NCBI RefSeq assembly: GCF_016908975.1
Contig: NZ_JAFBEX010000008.1
Location: 186,001-250,000 of the forward strand
Length of the DNA stretch: 64,000 nucleotides
From: Neobacillus cucumis
Lineage (GTDB): Bacteria; Bacillota; Bacilli; Bacillales; Cytobacillaceae
Direction of reading: 5' to 3'
Every line of letters begins with the position of its first letter. Positions within the stretch are counted from its first letter, which is position 1. The notes below the pieces were generated by a model. It was not told the origin of the DNA. It did not search any database and was given only the letters and a program-made list of their open reading frames with translations. This document shows, piece after piece, positions 1 to 10,052 of the stretch. The translations under genes and the position numbers were made by a program.

Positions 1-1
1 A

Positions 2-265
2 ATTAATCGTGGCGGTCCTGACACTGTAGAGGGGTTACTAGCTGGTTTAGAAGATAATTTTGCTGTTTTAGTTAATTGTCAAGAGATTATTCGTGTTGCT
101 CTTTTCCACATCAAAAATATCAGTTTTGGAAGCACTAAATCCGAACATGATGAATCAAATGATGAATCATATTATGAATCAAGTGATGAATCAAGTGATG
201 AATCTAGTTCAAGTTCAAGTTCAAGTTCAAGTTCAAGCTCAAGTTCAAGTTCAAGCTCATATTAA
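2..265 (+). CDS. cotB: CotB-like spore coat protein, C-terminal part (5' end outside window)
   Basis: The frame is open from the window edge to the TAA at 263-265. It begins with INRGGPDTVEGLL and runs through VALFHIKNISFG, which resembles the last of the repeated RGGPE...FHIKSIS modules of B. subtilis CotB, an outer spore coat protein. This is followed by an acidic stretch of DES repeats and then an almost pure serine tail of about 17 residues ending in Tyr. CotB of B. subtilis also ends in a Ser-rich tail, though with many Lys/Arg; here the basic residues are missing and the tail is acidic then neutral. The gene is truncated only by the window. The (AGTTCA)n nature of the tail also opens a false frame rich in Val-Gln on the same strand. 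Confidence 0.6.
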   Translation: MNRGGPDTVEGLLAGLEDNFAVLVNCQEIIRVALFHIKNISFGSTKSEHDESNDESYYESSDESSDESSSSSSSSSSSSSSSSSSSY

Positions 266-268
266 GTC

Positions 269-375
269 CCAGGGGTGAATGAGGACGAGTCCAGTTCTTT
301 CATTCTTACTGCCGAAATCCGGACATCCTGAAAAGGGAGGAAGTCGAGAAACAGATTAATCAATCGGCAGTTTTA
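269..375 (+). other. Potentially structured 3' region downstream of the coat gene
   Basis: Between the coat gene stop and the terminator at 380 lie two nested hairpins. The first pairs GAATGA (277-282) with TCATTC (300-305) around GGACGAGTCC. The second is an 8-bp perfect stem ACTGCCGA/TCGGCAGT closing about 45 nt. It fits no riboswitch class I recognise. It could be a structured 3' UTR, a small RNA ending at the terminator, or chance. Confidence 0.3.
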
Positions 376-379
376 TGAT

Positions 380-412
380 AAAGAACCCGCATAGCAATGC
401 GGGTTCTTTATT
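380..412. terminator. Bidirectional Rho-independent terminator
   Basis: A 13-bp perfect stem (380-392 with 397-409) around the loop AGCA, flanked by A and T runs on both sides. It sits between the rightward coat gene and the leftward small membrane gene, so it can end both transcripts. Confidence 0.85.
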
Positions 413-596
413 TCTTACTAGTCCATTTGAGTGCTTTACGATAACAAACAGTGATAACGAGATAAAGGATTATGACAATAGCAGCAGTCCAAAATCTTTC
501 TTGCATCGCTCCATCTGCCATGAGAACGGGACCGAGACCAAAAAAAGTTACAAGTCCAAGGAGAATAATAAAGAATATGTGTAAAAATATTTTCAC
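408..596 (-). CDS. Small two-helix membrane protein, function unknown
   Basis: A 62-residue protein with two hydrophobic segments, roughly residues 4-26 and 37-52, and a basic C-terminus ending KWTSKK. The GTG start at 596 is preceded by GGGGGG about seven bases upstream, a good ribosome-binding site. The stop lies inside the bidirectional terminator at 380-412. I do not recognise a named family. It is oriented away from tyrS and separated from it by a repeat array, so it is probably transcribed alone. Confidence 0.6.
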   Translation of the reverse strand: MKIFLHIFFIILLGLVTFFGLGPVLMADGAMQERFWTAAIVIILYLVITVCYRKALKWTSKK

Positions 597-665
597 GTCT
601 TTCCCCCCATTACTCTTTAGATATTAATTGACGTAGTTCCTTATTCCCACGTTACCTTGGTTGCC

Positions 666-942
666 GATTAAATATAAATTTTTTTGAGGACAGGTAGGCT
701 TATCTTTCTGGATTTTGCGCCCTCATGAGGCATTCATGTGGACATCTTCTGCTTGATTTCTGACTTTCTGGTCCTCACGAGGCCTTCATGCGGACATCTT
801 CTGCTCGATTTCTGCCTTTCCTGTCCTCATGAGGCCTTCATGCGGACATCTTCTGCTTGATTTTTGACTTTCTTGTCCTCATGAGGCCTTCATGCGGACA
901 TCTTCTGCTTGATTTCTGGCTTTCTTGTCCTCATGAGGCTCC
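666..942. repeat. Tandem array of a 52-bp hairpin repeat (about 5 units)
   Basis: CCTCATGAGG or a near copy recurs at 721, 773, 825, 877 and 929, an exact 52-bp period. The unit is TGTCC, 17 bases, GGACA, 25 bases, and folds as a hairpin because TGTCC/GGACA and CATGA/TCATG pair. The units at 770, 822 and 874 are nearly identical. The unit at 718 is degenerate, one at 666 is recognisable only by an in-register GGACA, and the last is cut off at 942. It fills the gene-free gap between the small membrane gene and tyrS. It is not CRISPR, because the spacer part is also conserved. Confidence 0.9.
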
Positions 943-980
943 CTTAAGAATCCAAAAATTTCAACCCTACTTATAAAATA

Positions 981-1004
981 AGGGCTTTGGAATCCCAAAG
1001 CCCT
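981..1004 (-). terminator. tyrS terminator
   Basis: Inverted repeat AGGGCTTTGG / CCAAAGCCCT with a 4-base loop just past the tyrS stop, followed on the minus strand by a T-rich run (ATTTTAT). Confidence 0.75.
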
Positions 1005-1009
1005 AACCT

Positions 1010-2566
<1,557 letters not shown>

Positions 2567-2573
2567 ATAGCTT

Positions 2574-2602
2574 TTTTTATCATATTTCAAACATCCTGTC
2601 AA
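2574..2602 (-). promoter_or_regulatory. Candidate sigma-A promoter of the tyrS T-box transcript
   Basis: TTGACA (minus strand, 2597-2602) with TAAAAA (2574-2579) at 17-bp spacing, just upstream of the T-box leader. The -35 is perfect and the -10 is weak. Confidence 0.55.
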
Positions 2603-2660
2603 ACATTCAATTGGAAATTTACAGAAAATGTAGAAGGTTGTCAGTTTTTGATCCTTTGAT

Positions 2661-2670
2661 ATGCTATAAT
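2661..2670 (+). promoter_or_regulatory. Extended -10 promoter of the penicillin-binding protein gene
   Basis: ATGCTATAAT carries an extended -10 (TGnTATAAT) about 30 bp before the start codon. A TTGTCA lies at 2638-2643, but its 21-bp spacing is too long to be a normal -35. Confidence 0.55.
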
Positions 2671-2702
2671 GAAAGGGATTTTATAATGAGGTGATGCCCC
2701 GA

Positions 2703-5477
2703 ATGAATGAAAAATTGCAAGCGTGGTTGGAGAAAGCAAAATCCATACTGTACTTGTTAACCCATAAAAAAACCGTCAAAGGTGCACGAATTACCTATCA
2801 AGTTGTTTGGAACTTAATTCTCCTAGTTCTAACGGTGGGCATTCTAGGAGGATCCTTCGCAACTGGTGTTGGTGCGGGCTATTTCGCTGCACTTGTAAAG
2901 GATGAACCGGTTCGATCGTATGCAAGTATGAAAAAGGATATATATAATTATACCGAAAATTCAGATTTATACTTTGCAAATAATGTCTACCTTGGCAAAC
3001 TTCGATCTGATTTGGTCAGGGAAGAAGTTAAACTTGACCAAGTGTCACCAAATTTAACCAACGCCATCATTGCCACAGAAGACCAATACTTTTATCAGCA
3101 CGAAGGGGTTGTACCGAAAGCCGTATTCCGCGCCCTTTTTCAAGAAGTAACGAATTCTGCTGTACAGTCAGGCGGGAGTACATTAACCCAGCAATTGATA
3201 AAAAATCAAATTTTAACCAATGAGGTTTCTTTCCAGAGGAAAGCAAATGAAATCCTGCTTGCCCTTCGCTTAGAAAAATTCTTCAACAAAAAAGAAATAT
3301 TAGAAGCATATCTTAATGTTTCAACCTTCGGAAGAAATTCTTCAGGTCAAAACATTGCCGGCGTCCAAGCTGCTGCAAAAGGAATTTTTGGAAAAAGTGC
3401 AAGTGATCTTTCATTGCCGGAATCAGCCTTTATTGCCGGTCTACCACAAAGTCCGTTTGGATATACCCCCTTTACAAGAGAAGGAATGGTTAAAAAAAAT
3501 CTTGAACCAGGACTAACTCGGATGAAAACGGTTTTAAAAAGAATGTTAGATGGTGGATACATAACACAGCAGCAATATGCTCAAGCTTCTGCCTATGACA
3601 TTACTAAGGACTTTATTAAGCCTGTCGCCAATCCGCTTGAAAAATACCCATGGCTGTCATTTGAAATTGAAAACCGTTCGATTGAAGTCCTTACAACCGT
3701 GCTAGCTAAAAAAGATGGCTACACAGAGAAGGATTTACAAAATGACGATACTCTTTATTATAAATACAAAACATTAGCCAATCATGATTTACATCAAAAC
3801 GGCTACAAAATTTATACCACCATTGATAAAGGTATCTATGATGCAATGCAAGAAGTCAAGGATAATTATAAATTTTATGGACCAGATAAGGCCCAAATAA
3901 AAAAGGACCCTGAAACAGGGCAAAATATCACGGTTATGGAGCCAGTTGAAGTTGGGGCAGAATTAATTGAAAATAAGACAGGAAAAATTATTAGTTTTGT
4001 TGCCGGTAGGGATTATCAAAAACAACAGCTTAATCATGCAACAAGCGCCGTCAGACAAAACGGTTCAACCATGAAACCGCTTCTTGTCTATGCTCCGGCC
4101 ATTGAGTTAGGTAAAGTCTCACCTGGCACGCCGCTTCCGGATGTAGCACTTAGTCTTGCTCCTGGTGTGAGTACACCATGGCCACGTGACTATGATTTAA
4201 GGTATAGCGGTTTGGTTTCAGCCCGCTATGCGTTGGCAAAATCATATAATGTTCCAGCGGTTAAAGTATATAAAGAAATCGTCGGTCAACAACCGGCGAA
4301 GTATCTGGAAAAAATGGGCTTTACTTCACTAAAAAAACCAGACTATACCAATCTCGCAACCTCCATCGGTTCAATGGAAACGGGTGTTACGATTGAAGAA
4401 AATACAAATGCTTTCAGTACATTTGCTAATGGTGGAAAATTTATCGATGCCTATATGATTGAAAGAATCGTTGATAAAAACGGAAAAGTTATTTATCAGC
4501 ATGATGTGAAACCAGTGGATGTATTTAAACCGCAAACTGCCTATTTAACCCTTGATATGATGCGGGATGTTATCAAAATGGGTACAGCTGCAGGTATTAA
4601 AAGCAAATTAAAGTTCAGTACAGACTGGGCTGGTAAAACGGGAACTGGACAGGAGTATATTGATTCTTGGTTTGTTGCGACAAACCCGAATGTAACCTTC
4701 GGAATATGGACCGGCTACGATACACCAAAGTCGTTAAAAACATCGGGAATGTCCTATAGTCAGCGCACCAATAATTTGTGGGCAGAATTAATGAATGCTG
4801 CTTATGCCATCAAGCCTGACTTAGTGGCTCCAAAGGAATCCTTCCAAATGCCAGATGGAATTGTCAAACGCTCAATCTGTGCCGTTTCTGGTATGCTTCC
4901 TTCTGCAGCCTGCTCAAAAGCTGGATTAATTGAAAGTGATTATTTTAATGTAAATAATGTCCCAACTAAAGTAGATGATAGTTTAGTTCAAGGAAAATAT
5001 GTCACCATTGGCAATAATAAATATTTAGCGTTGGATTCCACCCCAAAAGAGTTTTCCCAGTTTGGGTTGGTCCTAAACCCTGATTTTATTACGAGGATGG
5101 TTGGCAGTAACTTTAAGAATTATGATCAACTCATTCCAAAAAGAGATAGATGGGGAAAAATACTTGTTCCTACAGCTAAGATGGTAGATAACGGCAGAAT
5201 TCCAAATCAAGTTACTCTTTCCGTATCGGGGAATACATTATCGTGGTCCCGTTCAGGAGATAATGATGTCGTAGGCTACCGTGTATATCAAGGCCATACA
5301 AAGGTAGCAAGCATTACGAACGGCTCCAAACTTTCATATAACGCAGGAAATGGGACCTATTATGTTACAGCTGTCGATATTGCTGGAAAAGAGTCAGTCC
5401 CATCCAATTTAGTTGAAGTTGGAGCAGCCGCCCCTCCAAAAGAAGAAGATAAGGAAAATAAAACAACCGCACCTTGA
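2703..5477 (+). CDS. Class A penicillin-binding protein (PBP1A/1B family), bifunctional peptidoglycan synthase
   Basis: A 924-residue membrane-anchored enzyme that polymerises and cross-links peptidoglycan outside the membrane. One transmembrane helix lies at about residues 34-58. The GT51 glycosyltransferase has EDQYFYQHEG (catalytic Glu126) and GGSTLTQQLIKN at about 157-168. The transpeptidase has S455-T-M-K458, S514-Y-N516 and K645-T-G647. The C-terminus (about 836-907) is a fibronectin-III-like module, followed by a Pro/Lys/Glu-rich tail. The frame opens at a GTG at 2691, but the ATG at 2703 has GAGGTGAT seven bases upstream and is preferred. It is divergent from tyrS. The exact paralogue (pbpF, pbpG or ponA type) cannot be set from sequence alone. 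Confidence 0.93.
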   Translation: MNEKLQAWLEKAKSILYLLTHKKTVKGARITYQVVWNLILLVLTVGILGGSFATGVGAGYFAALVKDEPVRSYASMKKDIYNYTENSDLYFANNVYLGKLRSDLVREEVKLDQVSPNLTNAIIATEDQYFYQHEGVVPKAVFRALFQEVTNSAVQSGGSTLTQQLIKNQILTNEVSFQRKANEILLALRLEKFFNKKEILEAYLNVSTFGRNSSGQNIAGVQAAAKGIFGKSASDLSLPESAFIAGLPQSPFGYTPFTREGMVKKNLEPGLTRMKTVLKRMLDGGYITQQQYAQASAYDITKDFIKPVANPLEKYPWLSFEIENRSIEVLTTVLAKKDGYTEKDLQNDDTLYYKYKTLANHDLHQNGYKIYTTIDKGIYDAMQEVKDNYKFYGPDKAQIKKDPETGQNITVMEPVEVGAELIENKTGKIISFVAGRDYQKQQLNHATSAVRQNGSTMKPLLVYAPAIELGKVSPGTPLPDVALSLAPGVSTPWPRDYDLRYSGLVSARYALAKSYNVPAVKVYKEIVGQQPAKYLEKMGFTSLKKPDYTNLATSIGSMETGVTIEENTNAFSTFANGGKFIDAYMIERIVDKNGKVIYQHDVKPVDVFKPQTAYLTLDMMRDVIKMGTAAGIKSKLKFSTDWAGKTGTGQEYIDSWFVATNPNVTFGIWTGYDTPKSLKTSGMSYSQRTNNLWAELMNAAYAIKPDLVAPKESFQMPDGIVKRSICAVSGMLPSAACSKAGLIESDYFNVNNVPTKVDDSLVQGKYVTIGNNKYLALDSTPKEFSQFGLVLNPDFITRMVGSNFKNYDQLIPKRDRWGKILVPTAKMVDNGRIPNQVTLSVSGNTLSWSRSGDNDVVGYRVYQGHTKVASITNGSKLSYNAGNGTYYVTAVDIAGKESVPSNLVEVGAAAPPKEEDKENKTTAP

Positions 5478-5495
5478 TGGCGCGGTTGTTTTATT
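5459..5495 (+). terminator. Terminator of the penicillin-binding protein gene
   Basis: Stem AAACAACCGC / GCGGTTGTTT with a T-rich tail; its left arm overlaps the last codons of the gene. Confidence 0.85.
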
Positions 5496-5533
5496 ATGTT
5501 CCAGGAAAAACGGGCGCTTGCGCTTACGTTCAA

Positions 5534-5622
5534 AGATAAGAAAGTATAAATTTCAGCTTTGAGAATTGTCTAGCTCCAGGCGCCATCGGCCCGAAGTCTA
5601 AGCGCCTTGCGCTTTTCTTATT
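5534..5622. repeat. Short copy of the AGATAAGAA-ended dispersed element
   Basis: It begins AGATAAGAA and ends TTCTTATTA, inverted ends shared with the copies at 33610-33770 and 40435-40717. The inner sequence is GC-rich and contains the GAATTGTCTAGCTCCAGGCGCC and GGCGCTTGCGC-type blocks also seen at 22, 29, 33, 40 and 48 kb. Its right end overlaps the acsA stop codon. Confidence 0.8.
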
Positions 5623-7339
5623 AATCCTCCATTGTTGAAAGATCACCTGCCGGCAGGTTCAATTCCCATGCTTTTAAGACCCTTCTCATAATCTTACCAC
5701 TTCTTGTTTTCGGTAATTTATCACGGAAATCAATTTCTCTTGGAGCAGCATGTGCGGCGAGACCGATCTTAACAAATTGGCGGATTTCTTCTTTTAATTC
5801 TTCAGAAGCTACATAGCCGTCCCGTAAAGCCACGAATGCTTTAATAATTTCACCGCGGACAGGATCCGGTTTCCCAATCACACCGGCCTCGGCAACTGCT
5901 GGATGCTCAACAAGTTTACTTTCTACTTCAAATGGACCAACTCGCTCGCCGGATGTCATAATCACATCATCCACCCTGCCCTGGAACCAGAAATAACCAT
6001 CCTCATCCATATAAGCAGAGTCCCCAGAAACATACCAATCCCCCGGCATAAAGTAGGATTCATATTTCTCTTGATTTTTCCAAATGGTATGCATCATGGA
6101 CGGCCAGCCCTTTTTAATGGCCAAATTTCCCATTCGATATGGCGGCAGTTCATTGCCTTGATTATCAACAATGGCTGCTTTCACTCCTGGAATAGGTTTT
6201 CCCATGGAACCAGGCTTGATTGCCATACAAGGATAATTACAGATAAGCTGAGCGCCTGTCTCTGTCATCCACCAGCCATCATGGATGCGCTTATTAAATA
6301 CCTTTGAGCCCCATTTGACTACTTCCGGATTTAATGGTTCACCAACACTTGAGATATGACGCAGACTGCTTAAATCAAATTTCTTAACCAGCTCATCGCC
6401 TGCTCCCATTAGCATTCGGAAGGCAGTTGGGGCACTATACCAAACGGTAACACCATAGTCTTCAATCATTTGATACCAAGACTCAGGGCTAAAACGGCCG
6501 CCGATAATCACATTGGAAGTTCCTGTTAACCACGGTCCAAAAATCCCGTAGGAGGTTCCAGTAACCCAGCCAGGATCAGCCGTACACCAATAAACATCAT
6601 CTTCTTTTAAATCTAGAACCCATTTTGCCGTTTGATAGTGTTGAATCATAGCATTATGTACATGGAGTACGCCCTTAGGCTTTCCAGTGGAGCCCGATGT
6701 ATAATGCAGGATTAAACCGTCATTCCGGTCAACCCACTCTATTTGAAGGTCTTTACTAGCTGTCTTAAATTTAGCTAGAAAGTCAATAATTAAATCTTGT
6801 TCTTCCACATTATTTCCGATTACAAAAATATGCTTTAATGCTGGCAAATCTTGAACAGGGACACGATTTAACAATTCAGGTGTTGTGACTAAAACTTTTG
6901 CTTCACTGTCCTGAAGGCGGTCCCTTACCGCCCCTTCCATAAACGCTTCGAACAATGGACCGACAATCGCACCAAGCTTAATGGCCCCCAACACGGTAAA
7001 ATATAGTTCTGGAGAACGAGGCATAAAAATAAAGACGCGGTCGCCTTTTTCTACATTTCCATAAGATTTCAATACATTTGCAGCTTTGTTGGATAAATCC
7101 TTCATTTCCTTAAATGTGTACTTTTCATTTCTAGAACCATCACGATAGTATAAAGCTATCTTATTCTTACGATAGGTTTTCACATGGCGGTCAATGGCCT
7201 CGTATGCCAAATTAACAAGTCCTGTTTCACTCCAAGAAAATGTCTTTTCGGTTTCCTTCCAATCAAAACGTTCGTACATTTCTTCATAATTGCCAAGATT
7301 ATACTCCCCCTGCACAACTGGCAGCGCTTCCACCTTCAC
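5621..7339 (-). CDS. acsA: Acetyl-CoA synthetase (AMP-forming)
   Basis: A 572-residue acyl-adenylate enzyme that converts acetate, ATP and CoA to acetyl-CoA. The P-loop TSGSTGKPKG is near residues 212-222, and the C-terminal catalytic Lys lies in TRSGKIMRR at position 549, the same number as the lysine that AcuA acetylates in B. subtilis. The GTG start at 7339 follows GGGGGAG with good spacing. It is divergent from acuABC, whose products acetylate and deacetylate it. A sigma-A promoter lies at 7373-7401 and a CcpA-type site overlaps the first codons. A dispersed repeat abuts the stop codon, so no separate terminator was seen apart from the stem-forming repeat itself. Confidence 0.97.
   Translation of the reverse strand: MKVEALPVVQGEYNLGNYEEMYERFDWKETEKTFSWSETGLVNLAYEAIDRHVKTYRKNKIALYYRDGSRNEKYTFKEMKDLSNKAANVLKSYGNVEKGDRVFIFMPRSPELYFTVLGAIKLGAIVGPLFEAFMEGAVRDRLQDSEAKVLVTTPELLNRVPVQDLPALKHIFVIGNNVEEQDLIIDFLAKFKTASKDLQIEWVDRNDGLILHYTSGSTGKPKGVLHVHNAMIQHYQTAKWVLDLKEDDVYWCTADPGWVTGTSYGIFGPWLTGTSNVIIGGRFSPESWYQMIEDYGVTVWYSAPTAFRMLMGAGDELVKKFDLSSLRHISSVGEPLNPEVVKWGSKVFNKRIHDGWWMTETGAQLICNYPCMAIKPGSMGKPIPGVKAAIVDNQGNELPPYRMGNLAIKKGWPSMMHTIWKNQEKYESYFMPGDWYVSGDSAYMDEDGYFWFQGRVDDVIMTSGERVGPFEVESKLVEHPAVAEAGVIGKPDPVRGEIIKAFVALRDGYVASEELKEEIRQFVKIGLAAHAAPREIDFRDKLPKTRSGKIMRRVLKAWELNLPAGDLSTMED
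7319..7332 (-). promoter_or_regulatory. Candidate cre (CcpA) site in the acsA start region
   Basis: TGGAAGCGCTGCCA matches the cre consensus TGWAARCGYTWNCW at 12 of 14 positions with the central CG intact. It lies in codons 3-7 of acsA. B. subtilis acsA is known to be CcpA-repressed, which supports the call. Confidence 0.5.
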
Positions 7340-7372
7340 CTAAATCTCCCCCTTGTTTGCTAGTATGAGATA

Positions 7373-7401
7373 ATTATAGTACAAACAAGAATTATTCACA
7401 A
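7373..7401 (-). promoter_or_regulatory. Sigma-A promoter of acsA
   Basis: TTGTGA (7396-7401) and a perfect TATAAT (7373-7378) on the minus strand, spaced by exactly 17 bp, about 35 bp before the start codon. Confidence 0.75.
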
Positions 7402-7536
7402 TTTTAAAAATATTTTTTCTTGAATTTTATGGCTATTTACCAGGTTCCTGACACAATTTTTTTGAAATTTCTTATTTCTAATAGTTTTTATGTATAATAG
7501 AATTAATACATAACCATCTCTCAGGTAGGTGAACGT

Positions 7537-8169
7537 ATGGAACACAAAAAGACATACAATGCCAAACAGTTAAAAACTCCCCATGGGAACATCATTATTG
7601 AAGGTCCAATTTCTTCAGAAAAACTTTCGGGATATGAATTTCATCAAGATCTGGTGGCATTTCGCCCTCCTGAACAACAGCACCAAGCGTTAATTGGAAT
7701 TGCTGACCTCCCTGAAGGAAGAATTATTATTGCCAGGGACCTGGCAACAATCGTTGGATATGTTACCTTTCTTTACCCTGATCCTCTTGAGCGATGGTCC
7801 GAAGGAAAAATGGATAATCTGATTGAATTGGGAGCCATCGAGGTCATTCCAAAATTCAGAGGCTGCTCCGTCGGTAAAAACCTGTTGATGGTCTCTATGA
7901 TGGATGATGCTATGGAAGATTATATAACGATAACAACTGAATATTATTGGCATTGGGATTTGAAAGGTACCAAACTAAATGTTTGGGATTATCGAAAGGT
8001 CATGGAGAAAATGATGAATGCCGGCGGTCTTGAATGGTATGCAACAGATGATCCGGAGATTTGCTCACATCCGGCCAACTGTTTAATGGCAAAGATCGGG
8101 AAAAGAATAACGGCTGAATCCGTCCAAAAATTTGACCGGCTGAGGTTTATGAACCGCTTTATGTATTAA
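7537..8169 (+). CDS. acuA: AcuA, protein acetyltransferase acting on AcsA
   Basis: A 210-residue GNAT-family acetyltransferase, the same length as B. subtilis AcuA, which inactivates AcsA by acetylating its C-terminal catalytic lysine. The acetyl-CoA pyrophosphate-binding segment is visible at about residues 105-116 (KFRGCSVGKNLL). The ATG follows CAGGTAGGTG. It is first in the acuABC operon and divergent from its target gene acsA. A TATAAT lies at 7493-7498, but no convincing -35 was found at the usual spacing. Confidence 0.95.
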   Translation: MEHKKTYNAKQLKTPHGNIIIEGPISSEKLSGYEFHQDLVAFRPPEQQHQALIGIADLPEGRIIIARDLATIVGYVTFLYPDPLERWSEGKMDNLIELGAIEVIPKFRGCSVGKNLLMVSMMDDAMEDYITITTEYYWHWDLKGTKLNVWDYRKVMEKMMNAGGLEWYATDDPEICSHPANCLMAKIGKRITAESVQKFDRLRFMNRFMY

Positions 8170-8204
8170 TTTTTCCCCATACATCTAAGGATTAGGGTGA
8201 TTCG

Positions 8205-8852
8205 ATGATAATTGAAGAAATTATGAAAACAGATGTTGCCGTACTTTCACCTACTAATACCATTGCCGATGCCATTCGGTTAATGGATACCAAAAAGATT
8301 CGTCATATTCCCATCGTTGATCAAGATGGACAATTACAGGGGTTGGTAACCGTAGCTAAAATTAGAGAAGCCACTCCCTCCATCTTTCATGCCAATGAGC
8401 ATCCTGAAGATTTAACAAAACCACTAGAAACCATTATGAAAAAAAACGTCATCACTGGGCATCCTCTCGACTTTGTAGAGGAAGTAGCTGGTGTGTTCTA
8501 TGAGCACAAGATTAGCTGTTTGCCCATCATCAATGATGGAAAACTTATCGGAATTGTAACAGAAACGGATTTATTGAGAACCATGGTTGAATTAACCGGA
8601 GCACATCAACCAGGTTCACAAATTGAAATTAAAGTTCCGGATCTAGCAGGGGTACTTAGCGAAATTACAGCTGTAATTAAAAAGCGAAACGCTAATATTT
8701 TAAGTGTTCTTGTTTATCCGGATAAAAAGGATGAGCATTTTAAAATACTGGTCTTAAGGGTGCAAACCATGGATCCGACAGGACTTATCAAAGATCTTAA
8801 ACAAGCTGGTCATCAGGTGTTATGGCCTAATCTACCGGGGATATCTCTATGA
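8205..8852 (+). CDS. acuB: AcuB, CBS-pair and ACT domain protein
   Basis: A 215-residue cytoplasmic protein with two CBS motifs (about residues 7-60 and 78-130), which usually bind adenine nucleotides, and a C-terminal ACT-like domain (about 139-210). It lies between acuA and acuC and its stop overlaps the acuC start by four bases (ATGA), so translation is probably coupled. Its molecular role in acetate or acetoin metabolism is not settled; an energy-state sensor for the AcuA/AcuC cycle is an inference. The ATG follows TTAGGGTGAT. Confidence 0.93.
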   Translation: MIIEEIMKTDVAVLSPTNTIADAIRLMDTKKIRHIPIVDQDGQLQGLVTVAKIREATPSIFHANEHPEDLTKPLETIMKKNVITGHPLDFVEEVAGVFYEHKISCLPIINDGKLIGIVTETDLLRTMVELTGAHQPGSQIEIKVPDLAGVLSEITAVIKKRNANILSVLVYPDKKDEHFKILVLRVQTMDPTGLIKDLKQAGHQVLWPNLPGISL

Positions 8853-10000
8853 GAGATCCATGCTCGTTTATTTTTTCAGAAGAACTACTAAAGTATAAAT
8901 TTAATGCTCATCATCCTTTTAATCAATCCCGGCTACAATTAACAGTGGACCTATTACATAAGTTAAATGCTTTAGCACCAGAACAGGTCATACAGCCAAA
9001 AATGGCATCGGTGGAAGAATTAGCACTAATCCATGACCAAAGCTACATACGCGCTGTCAAACAAGCTGGAGAAGGAACACTTCCAAAGGATAGGGCTGAA
9101 AACTATGGGTTAGGAACTGAGGACACACCCATTTTTCCTAATATGCATGAAGCCAGTTCCTTCTTGGTTGGCGGCACTTTAACGGCAGTAGACCAGGTAA
9201 TGACTGGAAAAGCATTACATGCCCTCCACCTTGGCGGAGGATTACATCATGGTTTCCGCGGCAAAGCCTCTGGCTTTTGTATTTATAATGACAGCTCTGT
9301 TGCGATAAAATATTTGCAGGAAAAATATCATGCCCGCGTACTATATGTGGATACAGATGCCCATCACGGTGATGGTGTTCAATGGTCGTTTTATGATGAT
9401 CCAAGTGTCTGTACCCTCTCTATTCATGAAACAGGAAGATATTTATTTCCTGGAACGGGCAATATCAATGAACGTGGACAAGGTCCCGGCTACGGGTATT
9501 CCTTTAATATCCCCGTTGATGCCTATACCGAAGATGAATCATGGTTAGAGGTTTATTCACAATCCCTCAAGGATGTAGCAGCCTTCTTTAAACCAGATGT
9601 GATTTTAACTCAGAATGGTGCAGACGCTCATTATTATGACCCCTTAACACATTTATCTGCTACCATGAAAATATATCGAGAAATCCCCAGGCTCGCACAT
9701 GAAATCGCGCATCAATATTGCCATGGCAGATGGATTGCCGTTGGCGGCGGCGGTTATGATATCTGGCGGGTTGTCCCAAGGGCATGGGCCCTTATTTGGC
9801 TTGAAATGACGGAGAACATGATTGGCCACGGGCGCTTACCGGATGAATGGATTAGCGACTGGCAAAAGCTCTCCCCTTTCCCACTGCCTCTGGAATGGGA
9901 TGACCCTGATGATCTCTATACCCCGATCCCTAGAAAGACAGAGATTACTGAAAAAAATCGATTAACACTTGAAAAAGCGCTTTATCCGATTCGAAGCTAG
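8849..10000 (+). CDS. acuC: AcuC, histone-deacetylase-family protein deacetylase
   Basis: A 383-residue zinc-dependent deacetylase that removes the acetyl group from AcsA, restoring its activity. Class I HDAC signatures are visible in order: [10 protein letters not shown], the metal-binding [20 protein letters not shown] and AVGGGGYD. It is the last gene of acuABC, with a 4-base overlap with acuB, and is followed by the shared terminator at 10017-10052. In B. subtilis the flagellar motor genes motP and motS lie between acuC and ccpA; they are absent here and acuC converges directly on ccpA. Confidence 0.95.
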   Translation: MRDPCSFIFSEELLKYKFNAHHPFNQSRLQLTVDLLHKLNALAPEQVIQPKMASVEELALIHDQSYIRAVKQAGEGTLPKDRAENYGLGTEDTPIFPNMHEASSFLVGGTLTAVDQVMTGKALHALHLGGGLHHGFRGKASGFCIYNDSSVAIKYLQEKYHARVLYVDTDAHHGDGVQWSFYDDPSVCTLSIHETGRYLFPGTGNINERGQGPGYGYSFNIPVDAYTEDESWLEVYSQSLKDVAAFFKPDVILTQNGADAHYYDPLTHLSATMKIYREIPRLAHEIAHQYCHGRWIAVGGGGYDIWRVVPRAWALIWLEMTENMIGHGRLPDEWISDWQKLSPFPLPLEWDDPDDLYTPIPRKTEITEKNRLTLEKALYPIRS

Positions 10001-10016
10001 GTAAAAAGTGTAAATA

Positions 10017-10052
10017 AAAAATAGGGCTGGTCCAAAACCAGCCCTATTTTTT
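10017..10052. terminator. Shared terminator of acuABC and ccpA
   Basis: Perfect 10-bp stem ATAGGGCTGG / CCAGCCCTAT with a 7-base loop, with an A run before and a T run after, so it works in both directions between the convergent genes. Confidence 0.9.

Noticed and set aside
93..278. 61-residue frame with a Val-Gln repeat
   Set aside because: It is the shifted frame of the (AGTTCA)n serine tail of the coat gene; the correct frame continues a recognisable CotB domain.
277..305. Guanidine-II (mini-ykkC) riboswitch because of the GGACGAGTCC hairpin
   Set aside because: Only one such loop is present, the second required ACGR hairpin is missing, and the site is downstream rather than upstream of a gene.
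666..942. CRISPR array
   Set aside because: The period is regular, but the part between the conserved hairpins is conserved too, so there are no unique spacers, and no cas genes are present.
5903..6307. 134-residue antisense frame inside acsA
   Set aside because: It lies fully within a well-supported gene on the other strand, has no ribosome-binding site and shows no family features.
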